Notes: a model not told the origin generated them from the letters alone. A DNA stretch of 61,169 bases from an uncultured Pseudomonadales bacterium (GCA_947494095.1 CANLTI010000028.1:1-61169), one strand, 5' to 3'. Counted from the first letter of the stretch, positions 28,131-37,443 are shown. Numbers and translations: made by a program.

Positions 28131-28170
28131 GGGCCCAAGTAAATTAAGGGCTCAAGCGCTGGGCCCTTTA
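28129..28170 (+). terminator. Possible terminator of the FHA gene
   Basis: AAGGGCCC at 28129-28136 pairs with GGGCCCTT at 28161-28168, with a short T run after. A shorter nested AAGGGCTC / GCGCTGGGCCC pairing competes. Confidence 0.5.
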
Positions 28171-28316
28171 CGATAGTGAATATCGAAACTAAAAACACGA
28201 CGCTAAGACCAAAACCCTCTTAAACTTTTTGTTTAAGCTGCCGAAAACCTTTGCATTAGGGTTTTTGCATTAAGTGTGCAGACCAAGAAAGTTCCATGAC
28301 TTGGACAGGGGTTTTT

Positions 28317-29561
28317 ATGAATATCACGACACATTATTCTCAACTGACGTTTCAGCGATCTAGTCAAGGTGTTCAGCCGCCACCAGGCCAAGCAAAAGAG
28401 CTTATTGAGGGCGAGCAGCAAGCCAAACCAAGTGCTCAGCTTTCTTCTAGCGTTAGCGTCACACTGAGCCAAGCCTCCATGCGTGCCTCGTCATCTGAAG
28501 CGTCGACTCTAGGTGCTTCAGAAGCATCAGAGGTACAAGCGGTTAAGGCAGCGCCTTCCGATAGTCAAAATAATGCATTTGCCAGCACTATTCTCTCGGC
28601 TATAGAGGGGCAATTAGGTCGTGATGTCGCCGACGGTTCAACCCCAGAAGAACTGCAATCGCGCTTAGAATCGGGTTTAGAGGGGTTTTTACAGGGCTTT
28701 GATGAAGCCTTTGAGCAATTATCGGCGATGAGTGGATTTACCGATGAGGTTCGCGGCGATATTTTGCAAACAAAAGAGCAGGTGTTAGCCGGTTTAGCGG
28801 CCAAGGCCGATGAGCTAGGGCTAGACAGCACCGCGATCAAAGAAGCGCAAGAAGGGCTTGTAGAGCAGCAATCTGTACAAACTATTCAATCAAGGCCTGA
28901 GCCAGCACCCCCTGTAACCCCAGTATTTGGTGCGCAAAATTTAGCGGGCTTAAGCGGTTTTGCTGCACAAGAGAACACCTTTGCCTTCTCATTAACAACA
29001 GCCGATGGCGATAAAATTGAAATTTTAGCCAGTGCATTAAAAGCCGGTGAACTTAAGCAAGGCGAGGGCGGCACTCAGGTGAGTTATGCCGAGCAAAATG
29101 CGTTTGCTTTTAGTGTGGACGGTGAGCTTGATGAAGATGAGCTGAAAGCGGTTAACGATTTGCTCAGTCAGGTTAATAACGTGGCCGAAAGTTTTTTTGG
29201 TGGCAATCTAGAGCAAGCCTTTGATCAGGCCATTAATATGGGGTTTGATACCGATGAAATCAAAGATTTCTCATTAAAACTAACCCAAACCAGCACCACC
29301 CAGGTGCAAAGCGCCTACGATAACCCCAGTCAAGCCGCAAAGCAGCCTTCTGCTAATCAGCCTTTAGTTGATTTGGGTAACTTTATGATTGAGTTGGATA
29401 AAGCGAATTTACTCGCCGAGCAAATGAATCAAGACTTAGCGATTGTTGGCCAGTTAGCTGATCGCCTAAGCGAAGCGCGCAACCCTAATAGCACTGATGG
29501 CAGCGCTACTAAAATAAGTGACTTTATTAACCGTATTGGCGATATGAGCGGTGACTTATAG
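28317..29561 (+). CDS. Hypothetical protein, possibly DUF5610-like
   Basis: A 414-residue soluble, acidic, Q/A/S-rich protein without signal peptide or TM segment. The first 100 residues are low complexity. The clearest domain is about residues 85-180: FASTILSAIEGQLGRDVADG, EELQSRLESGLEGFLQGFDEAF, DEVRGDILQTKEQVLAGL. This resembles the helical DUF5610 type seen in marine Gammaproteobacteria; I hold that loosely. Two later segments share the motif E(N/Q)(T/N)AF.FS(L/V)...DG(D/E), suggesting an internal repeat. The start ATG 28317 is preferred over 28296 because AGGGG lies 9 nt before it. Confidence 0.75.
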   Translation: MNITTHYSQLTFQRSSQGVQPPPGQAKELIEGEQQAKPSAQLSSSVSVTLSQASMRASSSEASTLGASEASEVQAVKAAPSDSQNNAFASTILSAIEGQLGRDVADGSTPEELQSRLESGLEGFLQGFDEAFEQLSAMSGFTDEVRGDILQTKEQVLAGLAAKADELGLDSTAIKEAQEGLVEQQSVQTIQSRPEPAPPVTPVFGAQNLAGLSGFAAQENTFAFSLTTADGDKIEILASALKAGELKQGEGGTQVSYAEQNAFAFSVDGELDEDELKAVNDLLSQVNNVAESFFGGNLEQAFDQAINMGFDTDEIKDFSLKLTQTSTTQVQSAYDNPSQAAKQPSANQPLVDLGNFMIELDKANLLAEQMNQDLAIVGQLADRLSEARNPNSTDGSATKISDFINRIGDMSGDL

Positions 29562-29783
29562 CACGTAAGGCTTTAGCACGTGAGGCTTAGCACCTGAGGT
29601 TATGGCTCACGACTGTATACCCTTGGGTGTGTTCGATAACAGCCAGCAACTTGGCTGCGAACCTGGCTGTGGTGTATGGGCTGTGGTGTATGTAGAGTAA
29701 TACGCTCAATACCTAATAACATTAGCGCTGCCATAATGGGCAGCGCTAAATAGAGCGATCACAACTATTACTGTACGGGCAGA
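29562..29783. other. Intergenic region between convergent genes
   Basis: About 220 bp. AGCGCTGCCATAATGGGCAGCGCT at about 29726-29749 is a hairpin (AGCGCTGCC / GGCAGCGCT, 9 bp), a likely terminator for the minus-strand msbA or the plus-strand gene. It lacks a long T-tract. Confidence 0.55.
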
Positions 29784-31538
29784 TTAACTCTCAAACTGTT
29801 TGGCATGCAGTGACGCGTAGTACCCCTGTTGCGCTAAAAGACTTTGATGGTTGCCTGTTTCAACAATATTGCCATCTTGCATGGCAACAATCACATCGGC
29901 TTTTTCGATGGTCGAGAGCCTATGAGCTACCACGATAGTCGTACGGCCTTTTTGCAAGGTATCTAAGGCTTCTTGAATCAACTGCTCTGATTCATTATCC
30001 AGCGCCGATGTTGCTTCATCCAAAACCAGAATCGGTGCGTCTTTGTACAGTGCCCGCGCGATGGCTAGGCGTTGGCGTTGCCCGCCCGATAGTCGATCCC
30101 CAGCTTCACCAATCAAAGTGTCAAACTTTAACGCTTGCGCTTCAATAAAGTCCATCGCGTTCGCGTTAACAGCTGCTTGGTTTAATAGTGTGGTATCTAC
30201 CGCAGATTCGCTGCCATAAACCACATTAGCAGTAATGGTGTCGTTAAATAGCGTGGTTTGCTGGTTAACAAACGCAACTTGTGCACGCAGGCTTTGCAAA
30301 GTAACGGCGTCAATAGCATGCCCGTCGATCAATATTTGACCTGATTGTGGCTCGTAAAAACGTAGCAGTAAACTAATTAATGTACTTTTACCGCTACCCG
30401 ATTGCCCCACTAGCGCGACTGTTTGCCCGGGCATAATGCTCAGTGTGAAGTCATTGAGTGCAGGCTTCTCACCATAGCTAAAATTGACATGACTAAAGTC
30501 AATTCTACCTTGAGATACACGTAAAGCCTTTTGCGCGGAGCCTGTTGGTTGCTCTTTTTCCATGTCGAGTACAGCAAAAATACTCTCACTGGCCGCTAAG
30601 CCTTTTTGAATAACTTCATTGACCGAGCTTAACTGGCGAATAGGTTTGGCAATCATGCCTGCGGCCGTAATGTAGGCTAGGGCAGCCCCTGGAGAGTCTT
30701 GCCAAAACAGTAGGATTAAAAATAGGATAAGCGCTAAGTTGGCGGCAATAACGGTGTGGTAAATAGGGCCTTGCAGTGCCGAGATGCGTTCGTATTTTGT
30801 ACTTAGGCGTGTATTTTCGTTACTGGCTTTATTAAAGCGTTCACATTCATAGGTTTGCCCGTTATAACTTTTAACTAATTTGTAGCCTTGCAACGCCTCA
30901 TTGGTCACATGGCTGATATCGCCCATGGTGACCTGCATGCTCCGGCTAACGCGCCTAAAATACCGGCTCGCAATGCTCACCAAGCCTGCCAGCATGGGTG
31001 CCATAATCAAAAACACTAGCGTTAACTTCCACTCCACATACAACATATAAGCCAGCAGCCCTATAACAGTAAAGCCATCACGCAGAACAATTTTGACCGC
31101 TTGAGTGACCGAGCCTGTGACTTGGGCGATGTTATAAATCACTAAGGAGACGAGTTCGCCGCTGTTGCGGGCATCATAAAAGCTACAAGGCAGCGCTACC
31201 AAATGAGCAAAAAGCGCCTTACGCATATCGTTCACTACACCTAAACCCACGCGGCTAATAAAATAGTTACCGCAAAAGGTTCCTACACCATGGATAATTC
31301 TAGCGACAACAACGGCAACAGGGATAAGGACAATCAGTTGTTTATCGCGGGTGGTTAGGCCATCGACAAAGTATTCCATCATTTGCGCCATAACAACTTC
31401 CATGGCAGCCATAATAATAAAGCCAATAAAGCACAGCAGCATAAAAGGGCGATAGGGTTTGGTATATGCAAATAGCCGCTGATAAAGAGGCCAGCTATCA
31501 ATTTTGGCTTTTGGCTCTTCGGCGGCAATGTTAGTCAT
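29784..31538 (-). CDS. msbA: Lipid A export ABC transporter MsbA
   Basis: A 584-residue half-transporter that flips lipid A-core across the inner membrane as a homodimer. Six TM helices cover about residues 28-310. The nucleotide-binding domain has Walker A GQSGSGKST, signature LSGGQRQRLAIARAL and Walker B PILVLDEATSALD. Length and helices match MsbA (582 in E. coli). It overlaps the end of ubiK by 8 nt, so it is translated from the same message. The usual partner lpxK is not adjacent. Other multidrug half-transporters are similar, but sequence blocks such as LPCSFYDARNSGELVS favour MsbA. Confidence 0.92.
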   Translation of the reverse strand: MTNIAAEEPKAKIDSWPLYQRLFAYTKPYRPFMLLCFIGFIIMAAMEVVMAQMMEYFVDGLTTRDKQLIVLIPVAVVVARIIHGVGTFCGNYFISRVGLGVVNDMRKALFAHLVALPCSFYDARNSGELVSLVIYNIAQVTGSVTQAVKIVLRDGFTVIGLLAYMLYVEWKLTLVFLIMAPMLAGLVSIASRYFRRVSRSMQVTMGDISHVTNEALQGYKLVKSYNGQTYECERFNKASNENTRLSTKYERISALQGPIYHTVIAANLALILFLILLFWQDSPGAALAYITAAGMIAKPIRQLSSVNEVIQKGLAASESIFAVLDMEKEQPTGSAQKALRVSQGRIDFSHVNFSYGEKPALNDFTLSIMPGQTVALVGQSGSGKSTLISLLLRFYEPQSGQILIDGHAIDAVTLQSLRAQVAFVNQQTTLFNDTITANVVYGSESAVDTTLLNQAAVNANAMDFIEAQALKFDTLIGEAGDRLSGGQRQRLAIARALYKDAPILVLDEATSALDNESEQLIQEALDTLQKGRTTIVVAHRLSTIEKADVIVAMQDGNIVETGNHQSLLAQQGYYASLHAKQFES

Positions 31539-31791
31539 TGGGTGTCGCCTGTTGATTGATGGTGTCTTCTAATGAGGTGACTTGTTTTTCGAGTGCTTCT
31601 AGTTTTTCACGGGTACGCATCAGTACGGCGCTTTGTGCATCAAACTCTTCACGTGTTACAACATTACATTGACGCAGCGCGCTTTGGAGTAAGGTTTGAA
31701 ATTGTGCGCTGTTGATGGGGGCATCCGCTTTTGCGCGTTCTAAAGCGCCAGATACGTCTTGAGCAATTTGTTTGGCAATATCAGCAAGCAT
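31531..31791 (-). CDS. ubiK: Ubiquinone biosynthesis accessory factor UbiK (BMFP family)
   Basis: An 86-residue helical protein of the YqiC/BMFP family, which helps assemble the soluble ubiquinone-synthesis complex with UbiJ. The N-terminus is amphipathic (MLADIAKQIAQDVSGAL). The C-terminal half is a coiled coil with the diagnostic block VTREEFDAQSAVLMRTREKLEALE. It ends inside the start of msbA (8-nt overlap). Confidence 0.9.
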   Translation of the reverse strand: MLADIAKQIAQDVSGALERAKADAPINSAQFQTLLQSALRQCNVVTREEFDAQSAVLMRTREKLEALEKQVTSLEDTINQQATPND

Positions 31792-31918
31792 GGCTCGGTC
31801 TCTTTTGAATGTTTTTGCGGGTGGCTTATCAAGTTAAGGGCGCTATTTTAGCGCTTAGCTGCGTCTTAGCAACTATTGCCCAAAATACTCACTATGCAGC
31901 CCCTCTTTTGAAGAGCAT

Positions 31919-31958
31919 ATTTACGTACCCTTTTTACGTACCCTTTTTACGTACCCTT
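31919..31958. repeat. Three tandem TTTACGTACCC units
   Basis: The unit TTTACGTACCC recurs three times with a 14-15 bp step, at about 31919-31958, between ubiK and the MOSC gene. It may be a microsatellite or a cluster of binding sites. Confidence 0.7.
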
Positions 31959-31989
31959 AAAAGGCAAGTCGAGTGCCTCACCGACCGGG

Positions 31990-33009
31990 TTAACGTGTCA
32001 GCGTTACAATAGCGCCTTGCTTAATGATGACTGCAGAGGCTTGCCGGTTAAGGTCGGCTGTACAATTTACACCAAACGCAGGGGCTTTAGGGTTGTCTGG
32101 CATCGAGTTTAAAGCACTTAAACACTCAAATAAAACAGCTGCATTTTGGCTTTTAGCCGTCTGCGGGTTGAGTGTAATCATGGCGCAGCGCTGGCAGTGG
32201 TCAATAAGCTGAAGCTTAACCGCTGTTGTATTAGGTGTTGTATTAGGTGTTGTATTAGGTATTGCATCGGGTGTTATCTGCGTATGAGCTTGCGTGGGAA
32301 GGTAAGACTCAATAGTGCCGCGCGTATAGGTGTGTTCATCAAAGGCCGTTTGAGTGGCGACCACAATATTGGGCCGAAATCGCTGCATATTGATTTCCAT
32401 AATGTCGCGACTGTGCAAGGCGCTGTTTAAAGCCGTTAAGCTTGTGCTGTTGCATAAGAGTATCGGTGCAGCGTCAGCAAAAAAGGCGGTATTGTCGCCA
32501 AAACGGGCGCTATCTGGCGGCCTATGGCCGGTTTTGTCAAAGTATACCAATCGTATAGGTTTTTTGTATTGGAGTAAGGCGTTTAGCCAAGCGTTCACTG
32601 GCGCTGGCGCTTCTAGTGCTGGGCATTCGTCTTTCCAAACCCAGGTACTGCAAGGGGTTACGCATTCATCGGGATGAAGGGATATTGATGTGTTTACTGT
32701 TGCAGCCTGCGTAAAGCTTGCAGCACTGGGTTGGCTATTTTGTTGGTCATTGGGTTGGTCATTTATTGATAATGTTAGGGTGTTATCAGGGGCGAGCTTA
32801 GTTTTGATTAAGCCCATAATAGGCAACTTACGTTGACTAACAAAAAACCCTTGATCGTCAACAATCATCCATTGTCTGTCGCCTTTTAGGCCTTGTGGTG
32901 TTATTTCACAGTGCGTTAGGGCAATGCCAGCCAGTGATTTTACCGGGTATATCCAAAGGCTCTCGATAGTGGTTGCCATACGGGTTGTACTAGAAGTGGG
33001 CAAGGTCAT
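31990..33009 (-). CDS. MOSC-domain protein, YcbX type
   Basis: A 339-residue molybdenum-cofactor-binding protein. The N-terminal beta-barrel (MOSC_N) starts at IESLWIYPVKSLAGIALTHCE. The MOSC domain covers about residues 170-335 with HCQRCAMITLNPQT, whose cysteine ligand is typical. YcbX and mitochondrial mARC proteins reduce N-hydroxylated compounds. The C-terminal ferredoxin domain of E. coli YcbX is absent. About residues 240-256 contain the tandem TPNTTPNTTPNTT, encoded by a 12-bp microsatellite. ATG 33009 is favoured by AAGGAA 7 nt upstream. It lies next to moeA, consistent with molybdopterin use. Confidence 0.88.
   Translation of the reverse strand: MTLPTSSTTRMATTIESLWIYPVKSLAGIALTHCEITPQGLKGDRQWMIVDDQGFFVSQRKLPIMGLIKTKLAPDNTLTLSINDQPNDQQNSQPSAASFTQAATVNTSISLHPDECVTPCSTWVWKDECPALEAPAPVNAWLNALLQYKKPIRLVYFDKTGHRPPDSARFGDNTAFFADAAPILLCNSTSLTALNSALHSRDIMEINMQRFRPNIVVATQTAFDEHTYTRGTIESYLPTQAHTQITPDAIPNTTPNTTPNTTAVKLQLIDHCQRCAMITLNPQTAKSQNAAVLFECLSALNSMPDNPKAPAFGVNCTADLNRQASAVIIKQGAIVTLTR
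32219..32262. repeat. 12-bp coding microsatellite
   Basis: GTTGTATTAGGT is repeated three times with a fourth diverged copy (GTATTAGGTATT) inside the MOSC gene. On the coding strand it encodes a run of Thr-Pro-Asn-Thr. Copy-number change by slippage would keep the frame. Confidence 0.85.
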
Positions 33010-33021
33010 GGGCGTTCCTTG

Positions 33022-33252
33022 GTAACTATTCAGCCAAGCTAAAAATCCCTTGGCAAGAATACTAATGGGTTATTTTCTGGGCATTTAAGCGCCGGGCCTT
33101 GCAGGGCAAGCAAGGGGTATACAGTGCACCTGCACTAGGGCTATGCAAGAGTAGGCTTTGTACGAGCACAAAGTCGCAGATGGCTTGAGCGGCCCAGCAA
33201 ATGACTCATTAGTGCCCGATTTCGGTACCTCTGGGTACCTCTGAACAGTGAC
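33022..33252. mobile_element. Family A MITE-like element, copy 2
   Basis: A 231-bp element with left end GTAACTATTCAG and a decayed right end CTGAACAGTGAC. It shares GGGCATTTAAGCGCCGGG, GATGGCTTGAGCGGCC and ATGACTCATTAGTGCCCGATTT with the other copies. The middle holds extra small hairpins (CTTGC-AGG-GCAAG, GTGCA-CC-TGCAC, CTTTGT...ACAAAG). No target duplication is left, because the right flank is replaced by a family B end. Confidence 0.82.
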
Positions 33253-33255
33253 AAG

Positions 33256-33275
33256 TATTATTGCCTCGCCCCTAA
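33256..33275. repeat. Solo family B terminal repeat at the moeA 3' end
   Basis: TATTATTGCCTCGCCCCTAA equals the right terminal repeat of the family B elements at 43831-43994 and 55102-55283. On the minus strand it encodes the last residues of MoeA (L-G-A-R-Q-stop). No other family B sequence is present. Confidence 0.7.
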
Positions 33276-34508
33276 GACTTCGAGCGGGTAGTAATCAACG
33301 CTATCACCGTGGCTTAAAAGTGTCTCGTCTGGGATAAAGGCCAAGCCGTCACACGCGTGCAATGAGCTTAAGACGCCACTGCTTTGATTGCCGCAAGGTT
33401 GCAGCCAGCCTTCGTTGATTGTGACACGTAAATATTCAGGGCGTTTTTTGGGCCGTGTCACAGCAAAATCAATGCGTGCTTTTATGGCGCTTGGTGGCGT
33501 AAAGCCAGCGCCGGTGAGTGCCGCTAGCAACGGCTTACCAAACAATAAAAATGTGACGAAGGCCGATACGGGGTTGCCCGGCAAACCAAGAATAGGGATG
33601 CTTTTAGATGCGCTGTTAGGCTCGATGTTGGGGTCGTCTTTTGGTTTGATATTAATAGCTCCCGTCATCATTGGCTTGCCCGGCTTGAGCTTGACCTTCC
33701 AGTGCTCAACGTGCCCTAAAGCGGCGACAGCATCTTTGATGTGATCTTCTTCGCCAACCGACACCCCCCCAAAACTAATAATAAGATCATGTGTTTGGGC
33801 TGCGCTCTTAAGTGCTTGGCGGGTATCCTCAAGCGTATCGGCAACATCCACATAGCTCAGCTCAACGTGACCCCAATGCTTTAACAGGCTGCCCACGCTA
33901 TAGCGGTTGGAGTTGTAAATTTGGCCCGGTTTTAAGGCTGTGCCAGGCGCAACAATTTCGTTTCCGGTGCTTAGTAGCGCAACCTTTAGCGGTGCTTGTA
34001 CGTTGATACTGGCGAACCCTTGCGAAGCCAGTAGGCCTAACAAGGCGGGTGTAATTTTGGTACCTGTGGTGGCCAGTTGGCTGCCAAGTGTTATATCTTG
34101 ACCCTGAGGACGAATATTGTCGGTGGCAATATAGGCTTCTTTTGAATCGAATAAGATGCCATTGTCGGTGATTGTGGTGTTTTCTTGGATAATAACAATA
34201 TCTGCGCCTTCAGGAACCATCGCGCCTGTAAAGATGCGTGCGCAGGTGTTTTTTTGTAACACTGACGGCGCGCAGCCAGCGGTAATACGCTGACTCACAG
34301 GCAGCTGGAAGTTATTGCGTTTTAAGTCCTCAAGGTTTAGTGCATAACCATCCATGGCGCTATTGGCCGCTGGCGGCACATTGTGCTGGGCCATAAGAGG
34401 CTCTGCAATTCGGTAATCCAGCGCATCGCTCAGGTTGATCGAGATAGAGGGTATATCTAGGCTCGGCGTCTGCGCTAACAGTGTTTGCGCTTGTTGAATG
34501 CTAAGCAC
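33258..34508 (-). CDS. moeA: Molybdopterin molybdenumtransferase MoeA
   Basis: The 416-residue enzyme inserts molybdate into adenylylated molybdopterin. Family blocks include NSAMDGYALN (about residue 46), IFTGAMVPEGADIV, RPQGQDI, LLSTGNEIV, IISFGGVSVGEEDHI, LKPGKPMM and LGLPGNPVSAFVTF. It lies in a minus-strand set with moaB upstream and the MOSC gene downstream. The final five residues and stop are encoded by a family B repeat end, so the original C-terminus may have been replaced. The family C-terminal beta domain (EYLRVTINEG...) is complete before that point. Confidence 0.97.
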   Translation of the reverse strand: MLSIQQAQTLLAQTPSLDIPSISINLSDALDYRIAEPLMAQHNVPPAANSAMDGYALNLEDLKRNNFQLPVSQRITAGCAPSVLQKNTCARIFTGAMVPEGADIVIIQENTTITDNGILFDSKEAYIATDNIRPQGQDITLGSQLATTGTKITPALLGLLASQGFASINVQAPLKVALLSTGNEIVAPGTALKPGQIYNSNRYSVGSLLKHWGHVELSYVDVADTLEDTRQALKSAAQTHDLIISFGGVSVGEEDHIKDAVAALGHVEHWKVKLKPGKPMMTGAINIKPKDDPNIEPNSASKSIPILGLPGNPVSAFVTFLLFGKPLLAALTGAGFTPPSAIKARIDFAVTRPKKRPEYLRVTINEGWLQPCGNQSSGVLSSLHACDGLAFIPDETLLSHGDSVDYYPLEVLGARQ

Positions 34509-34528
34509 AGTGGCTCCTTAGAGAGTTA

Positions 34529-34590
34529 AATTGATTCATTAGCGCCCGATTTCAGCACCTTTTATCAGTATTTTTTAATGGTTACAATTT
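34529..34590. repeat. Family A 3'-half fragment
   Basis: GATTCATTAGCGCCCGATTT at 34532-34551, then CAGCACC and a distant GGTTAC, match the right half of family A copies. No left half is present. It fills the moeA-moaB gap and may have been left by a deletion. Confidence 0.6.
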
Positions 34591-35091
34591 TATTTGCCCG
34601 TAAAAGTTACACGGTTTAGTGCGGCTATCAATTTGAGATTTGATAATTTGGCTAAAGCCCAATGTACAAGCACCCGTTGACCCAGGCAGTGCAAAGATCA
34701 GCGTGCGATTGGCCAAGCCGGCAAACGCCCGTGATTGAATAGTAGAAGTACCAATATCATCATAAGATAACTGCCTAAATAACTCACCGTAGCCATCAAT
34801 GGTTTTATCGAGCAATGGGTGGATAGCTTCTGGGGTGCTGTCGCGACCGGCAAAACCTGTTCCCCCCGTCATTAAAATAACCTGCGCCTGTGTATCGGCA
34901 ATCCAATGACTCACGGCAGCACGCATTTGGTAGATATCATCTTTGATCAGCTTGCGATCGTAAGCGGTATGGCCGGCTTCTTCTAAAAGTGCTTGTAGTG
35001 TATTGCCCGAAGTATCGTTATTAAAGGTGCGCGTATCAGAAATGGTTAAAACGCAAATATTTAAAGGATGAAAGTCACTGCTAGTGCTCAT
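34582..35091 (-). CDS. moaB: Molybdenum cofactor biosynthesis protein B
   Basis: A 169-residue MoaB/MogA-fold protein that binds molybdopterin and adenylylates or stabilises it. The key blocks are LTISDTRTFNNDTSGNTL near the N-terminus, ILMTGGTGFAGRDSTPEA in the middle and LIFALPGSTGACTLGF. Length equals E. coli MoaB (170). It precedes moeA in the same direction with about 70 bp between, partly filled by a family A remnant. Confidence 0.95.
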   Translation of the reverse strand: MSTSSDFHPLNICVLTISDTRTFNNDTSGNTLQALLEEAGHTAYDRKLIKDDIYQMRAAVSHWIADTQAQVILMTGGTGFAGRDSTPEAIHPLLDKTIDGYGELFRQLSYDDIGTSTIQSRAFAGLANRTLIFALPGSTGACTLGFSQIIKSQIDSRTKPCNFYGQIKL

Positions 35092-35129
35092 AAGAGGCCT
35101 GTCTTCAAAAAGGTTGATTAATGTGGCTT

Positions 35130-35699
35130 TTATTGGATGGGCCAGTGAGTAATGCGCTCACTCAGATCTGGCCGAGCACGCTCTGTCGGGGCTTGCGCTG
35201 CACTGCCTAAATACATAAAGCCTGCAATGCGCTCGTGCGGTGCCAGCTTAAGCGATTGATTGACCGCATCACTATAGCTACACCATTCGGTTAACCATTG
35301 GCCTACAAAACCCAGAGCATGTGTTGCCACTAACAAATTTTGGCAGGCTGCGCCGATGGCTAAGTTTTGCTCCCACTCGGGCACTTTGTGTTCACGATTG
35401 GGGCTAGCGATAACGGCAATAACAACCGGAGCGCGCAATAATAAATTTTGCTGATGCTCTAGCAGTTTTGCGCTGGCATCGGGGTTTTGTGCAGCATAAA
35501 TGTCTTTAAGTGTTTGGCCAAATGTAGCGCGTGCGCCATCACTAAACACGATAAAGCGCCAAGGGCCAATTTTGCCGTGGTCAGGGACTCGGTGAGCGGC
35601 TTGTAAAATATCCTGAATATTTTGTGCGTTAGGCCCAGGGGCTACCATATCGGCAGCCTTTACCGAGCGGCGACTGTGCAATAGTTGAAGAGTGTTCAT
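35130..35699 (-). CDS. Nitroreductase-family flavoprotein, YdjA-like
   Basis: A 189-residue minimal nitroreductase-fold oxidoreductase that would bind FMN and use NAD(P)H. N-terminal LLHSRRSVKAADMVAPGP holds the FMN-phosphate arginines. Other blocks are RVPDHGKIGPWRFIVF, LAIGAACQNLLVATHALGFVGQWLT and IAGFMYLGSAAQAPTERARP, close to E. coli YdjA (183). The substrate is unknown. It leads the moaB-moeA set and is divergent from gltX. Confidence 0.9.
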   Translation of the reverse strand: MNTLQLLHSRRSVKAADMVAPGPNAQNIQDILQAAHRVPDHGKIGPWRFIVFSDGARATFGQTLKDIYAAQNPDASAKLLEHQQNLLLRAPVVIAVIASPNREHKVPEWEQNLAIGAACQNLLVATHALGFVGQWLTEWCSYSDAVNQSLKLAPHERIAGFMYLGSAAQAPTERARPDLSERITHWPIQ

Positions 35700-35946
35700 A
35701 ATTTATGCGTTAAGTTAAAAATAGAAGGTGTAGTGTAATGCCCAATGCCAGGAGCGGCAATTATCGGTTCTAAGCGAGCGTGTTATATATTCTTAATCAT
35801 GAAAGCGGGAATTTAAGGTTTTATGGCGTCAGCGATTGACCTGCAGCTGATTTTATTGAGATATCGGCTATAATCGCCGTCAAAATGAATCTCACATTAA
35901 AGATGCCTACAGCTTTTTACGCGTAGCATTCAACATTGGATATTTT

Positions 35947-37443
35947 ATGACCGTACGCACTCGTATCGCACCATCACCCACCGGCGACCCACATGTGGGC
36001 ACCGCTTATATTGCGCTGTTTAATTATTGCTTTGCACGCCAACACGGCGGCGAATTCATCTTGCGCATAGAAGACACAGACCAAGCGCGATCCACTCCCG
36101 CTTCTGAACAAGCTATTTTAGACTCATTGCGCTGGTTAGGGCTTGATTGGGACGAAGGCCCCGACAATGGCGGCAGTGCAGGGCCGTACCGTCAAAGCGA
36201 GCGCGCAGATATCTATGGGCAATATGTTGACCAGTTATTAGCGCAAGGTCAGGCTTTTAAATGCTACCGCACCAGTGAAGAGCTAGATGCCTTGCGTGTA
36301 TCGCGTCAAGAAGCGGGTATTCATACAGCGATAAAACCGAGTGACTTACAGTTACCCGCTGATGAGGTGGCTAAGCGTGAAGCCGAAGGCGCCTCTTTTG
36401 TGGTGCGCATGGTGGTCCCAGAAGACGCCGGCCCTTGCCCTGTTAGCGATATGTTACGCGGCGAAATCACATTAGATTGGTCCCAAGTAGACGCTCAAAT
36501 CTTGTTGAAGTCCGACGGTATGCCAACCTATCACTTGGCCAACGTGGTCGATGATCATTTAATGGGTATCACACACGTTATTCGTGGCGAAGAGTGGATC
36601 AATTCAGCACCTAAGCATATTTTACTTTATCAATACTTAGGCTGGGATACCCCTGTTTTTTGCCATTTACCGTTGTTGCGCAACCCTGACAAATCAAAGC
36701 TCAGTAAGCGTAAAAACCCCACCAGTATTTTATACTACAAGCGCATGGGTTATTTACCCGAAGCGCTACTGAACTACTTGGGTCGTATGGGCTGGTCAAT
36801 GCCCGATGAAAGCGAGAAGTTTAGCTTGCAAACCATGCAAGATAACTTCGATATTCAGCGTGTTTCATTGGGTGGCCCGATATTTGACCTTGAGAAGCTC
36901 AATTGGTTAAATGGTTTATGGATCAGAGAAGATTTAAGCGAAGAGGCTCTGGCAGATCGTTTGACGCAGTGGGCGTTAAACCGCGATAACATGCTGGCCA
37001 TTTTACCCCACGTTCAAAAGCGCATGAATACATTGAGTGATTTTATGCCTTTAGTGAGCTTTATGTTGGCGGGCAATTTACCCTTAACACCTGCGAGCTT
37101 TGAGGGTTTAAAAATTGATGAAGAGGCACGCCTTAAAGTATTACAATTTAGCTTATGGCAGCTAGAGGCCTTAACTGAGTGGGATAAAGAGGCTATATTC
37201 CCCGCATTAAAGGTGATTGCTGATGCCATGGAGCTTAAAATGAAAGACTTTATTGCGCCTGTATTTGTTGCTATTAGCGGTACTACATCGTCTATTTCAG
37301 TCACTGATGCGATGGCTTTATTGGGTTCAGATATGACCCGTGCGCGCTTGCGTCATGCTATTGATACTCTCGGTGGTGTGGGTAAAAAGGTCGCTAAACG
37401 CTTTGATAAAGAATATCGTGTACTGCTGAGTGGTGGTGAATAA
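35947..37443 (+). CDS. gltX: Glutamyl-tRNA synthetase
   Basis: A 498-residue class I aminoacyl-tRNA synthetase charging tRNA-Glu. The HIGH-type motif is [13 protein letters not shown] (about residues 9-21). The KMSKS-type motif is DKSKLSKRK (about 248-256). The C-terminal anticodon-binding alpha-helical domain ends normally. The fold and wording (FEEGPD-like [22 protein letters not shown]) follow the bacterial GluRS2-like proteins of Pseudomonas relatives. It stands alone on the plus strand; a large hairpin follows at 37496-37552. Confidence 0.97.
   Translation: MTVRTRIAPSPTGDPHVGTAYIALFNYCFARQHGGEFILRIEDTDQARSTPASEQAILDSLRWLGLDWDEGPDNGGSAGPYRQSERADIYGQYVDQLLAQGQAFKCYRTSEELDALRVSRQEAGIHTAIKPSDLQLPADEVAKREAEGASFVVRMVVPEDAGPCPVSDMLRGEITLDWSQVDAQILLKSDGMPTYHLANVVDDHLMGITHVIRGEEWINSAPKHILLYQYLGWDTPVFCHLPLLRNPDKSKLSKRKNPTSILYYKRMGYLPEALLNYLGRMGWSMPDESEKFSLQTMQDNFDIQRVSLGGPIFDLEKLNWLNGLWIREDLSEEALADRLTQWALNRDNMLAILPHVQKRMNTLSDFMPLVSFMLAGNLPLTPASFEGLKIDEEARLKVLQFSLWQLEALTEWDKEAIFPALKVIADAMELKMKDFIAPVFVAISGTTSSISVTDAMALLGSDMTRARLRHAIDTLGGVGKKVAKRFDKEYRVLLSGGE

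Noticed and set aside
26300..29561. Type VI secretion locus around the PP2C, FHA and OmpA-family genes
   Set aside because: No Tss, Hcp, VgrG or ClpV gene is present; the resemblance is limited to shared regulatory domains.
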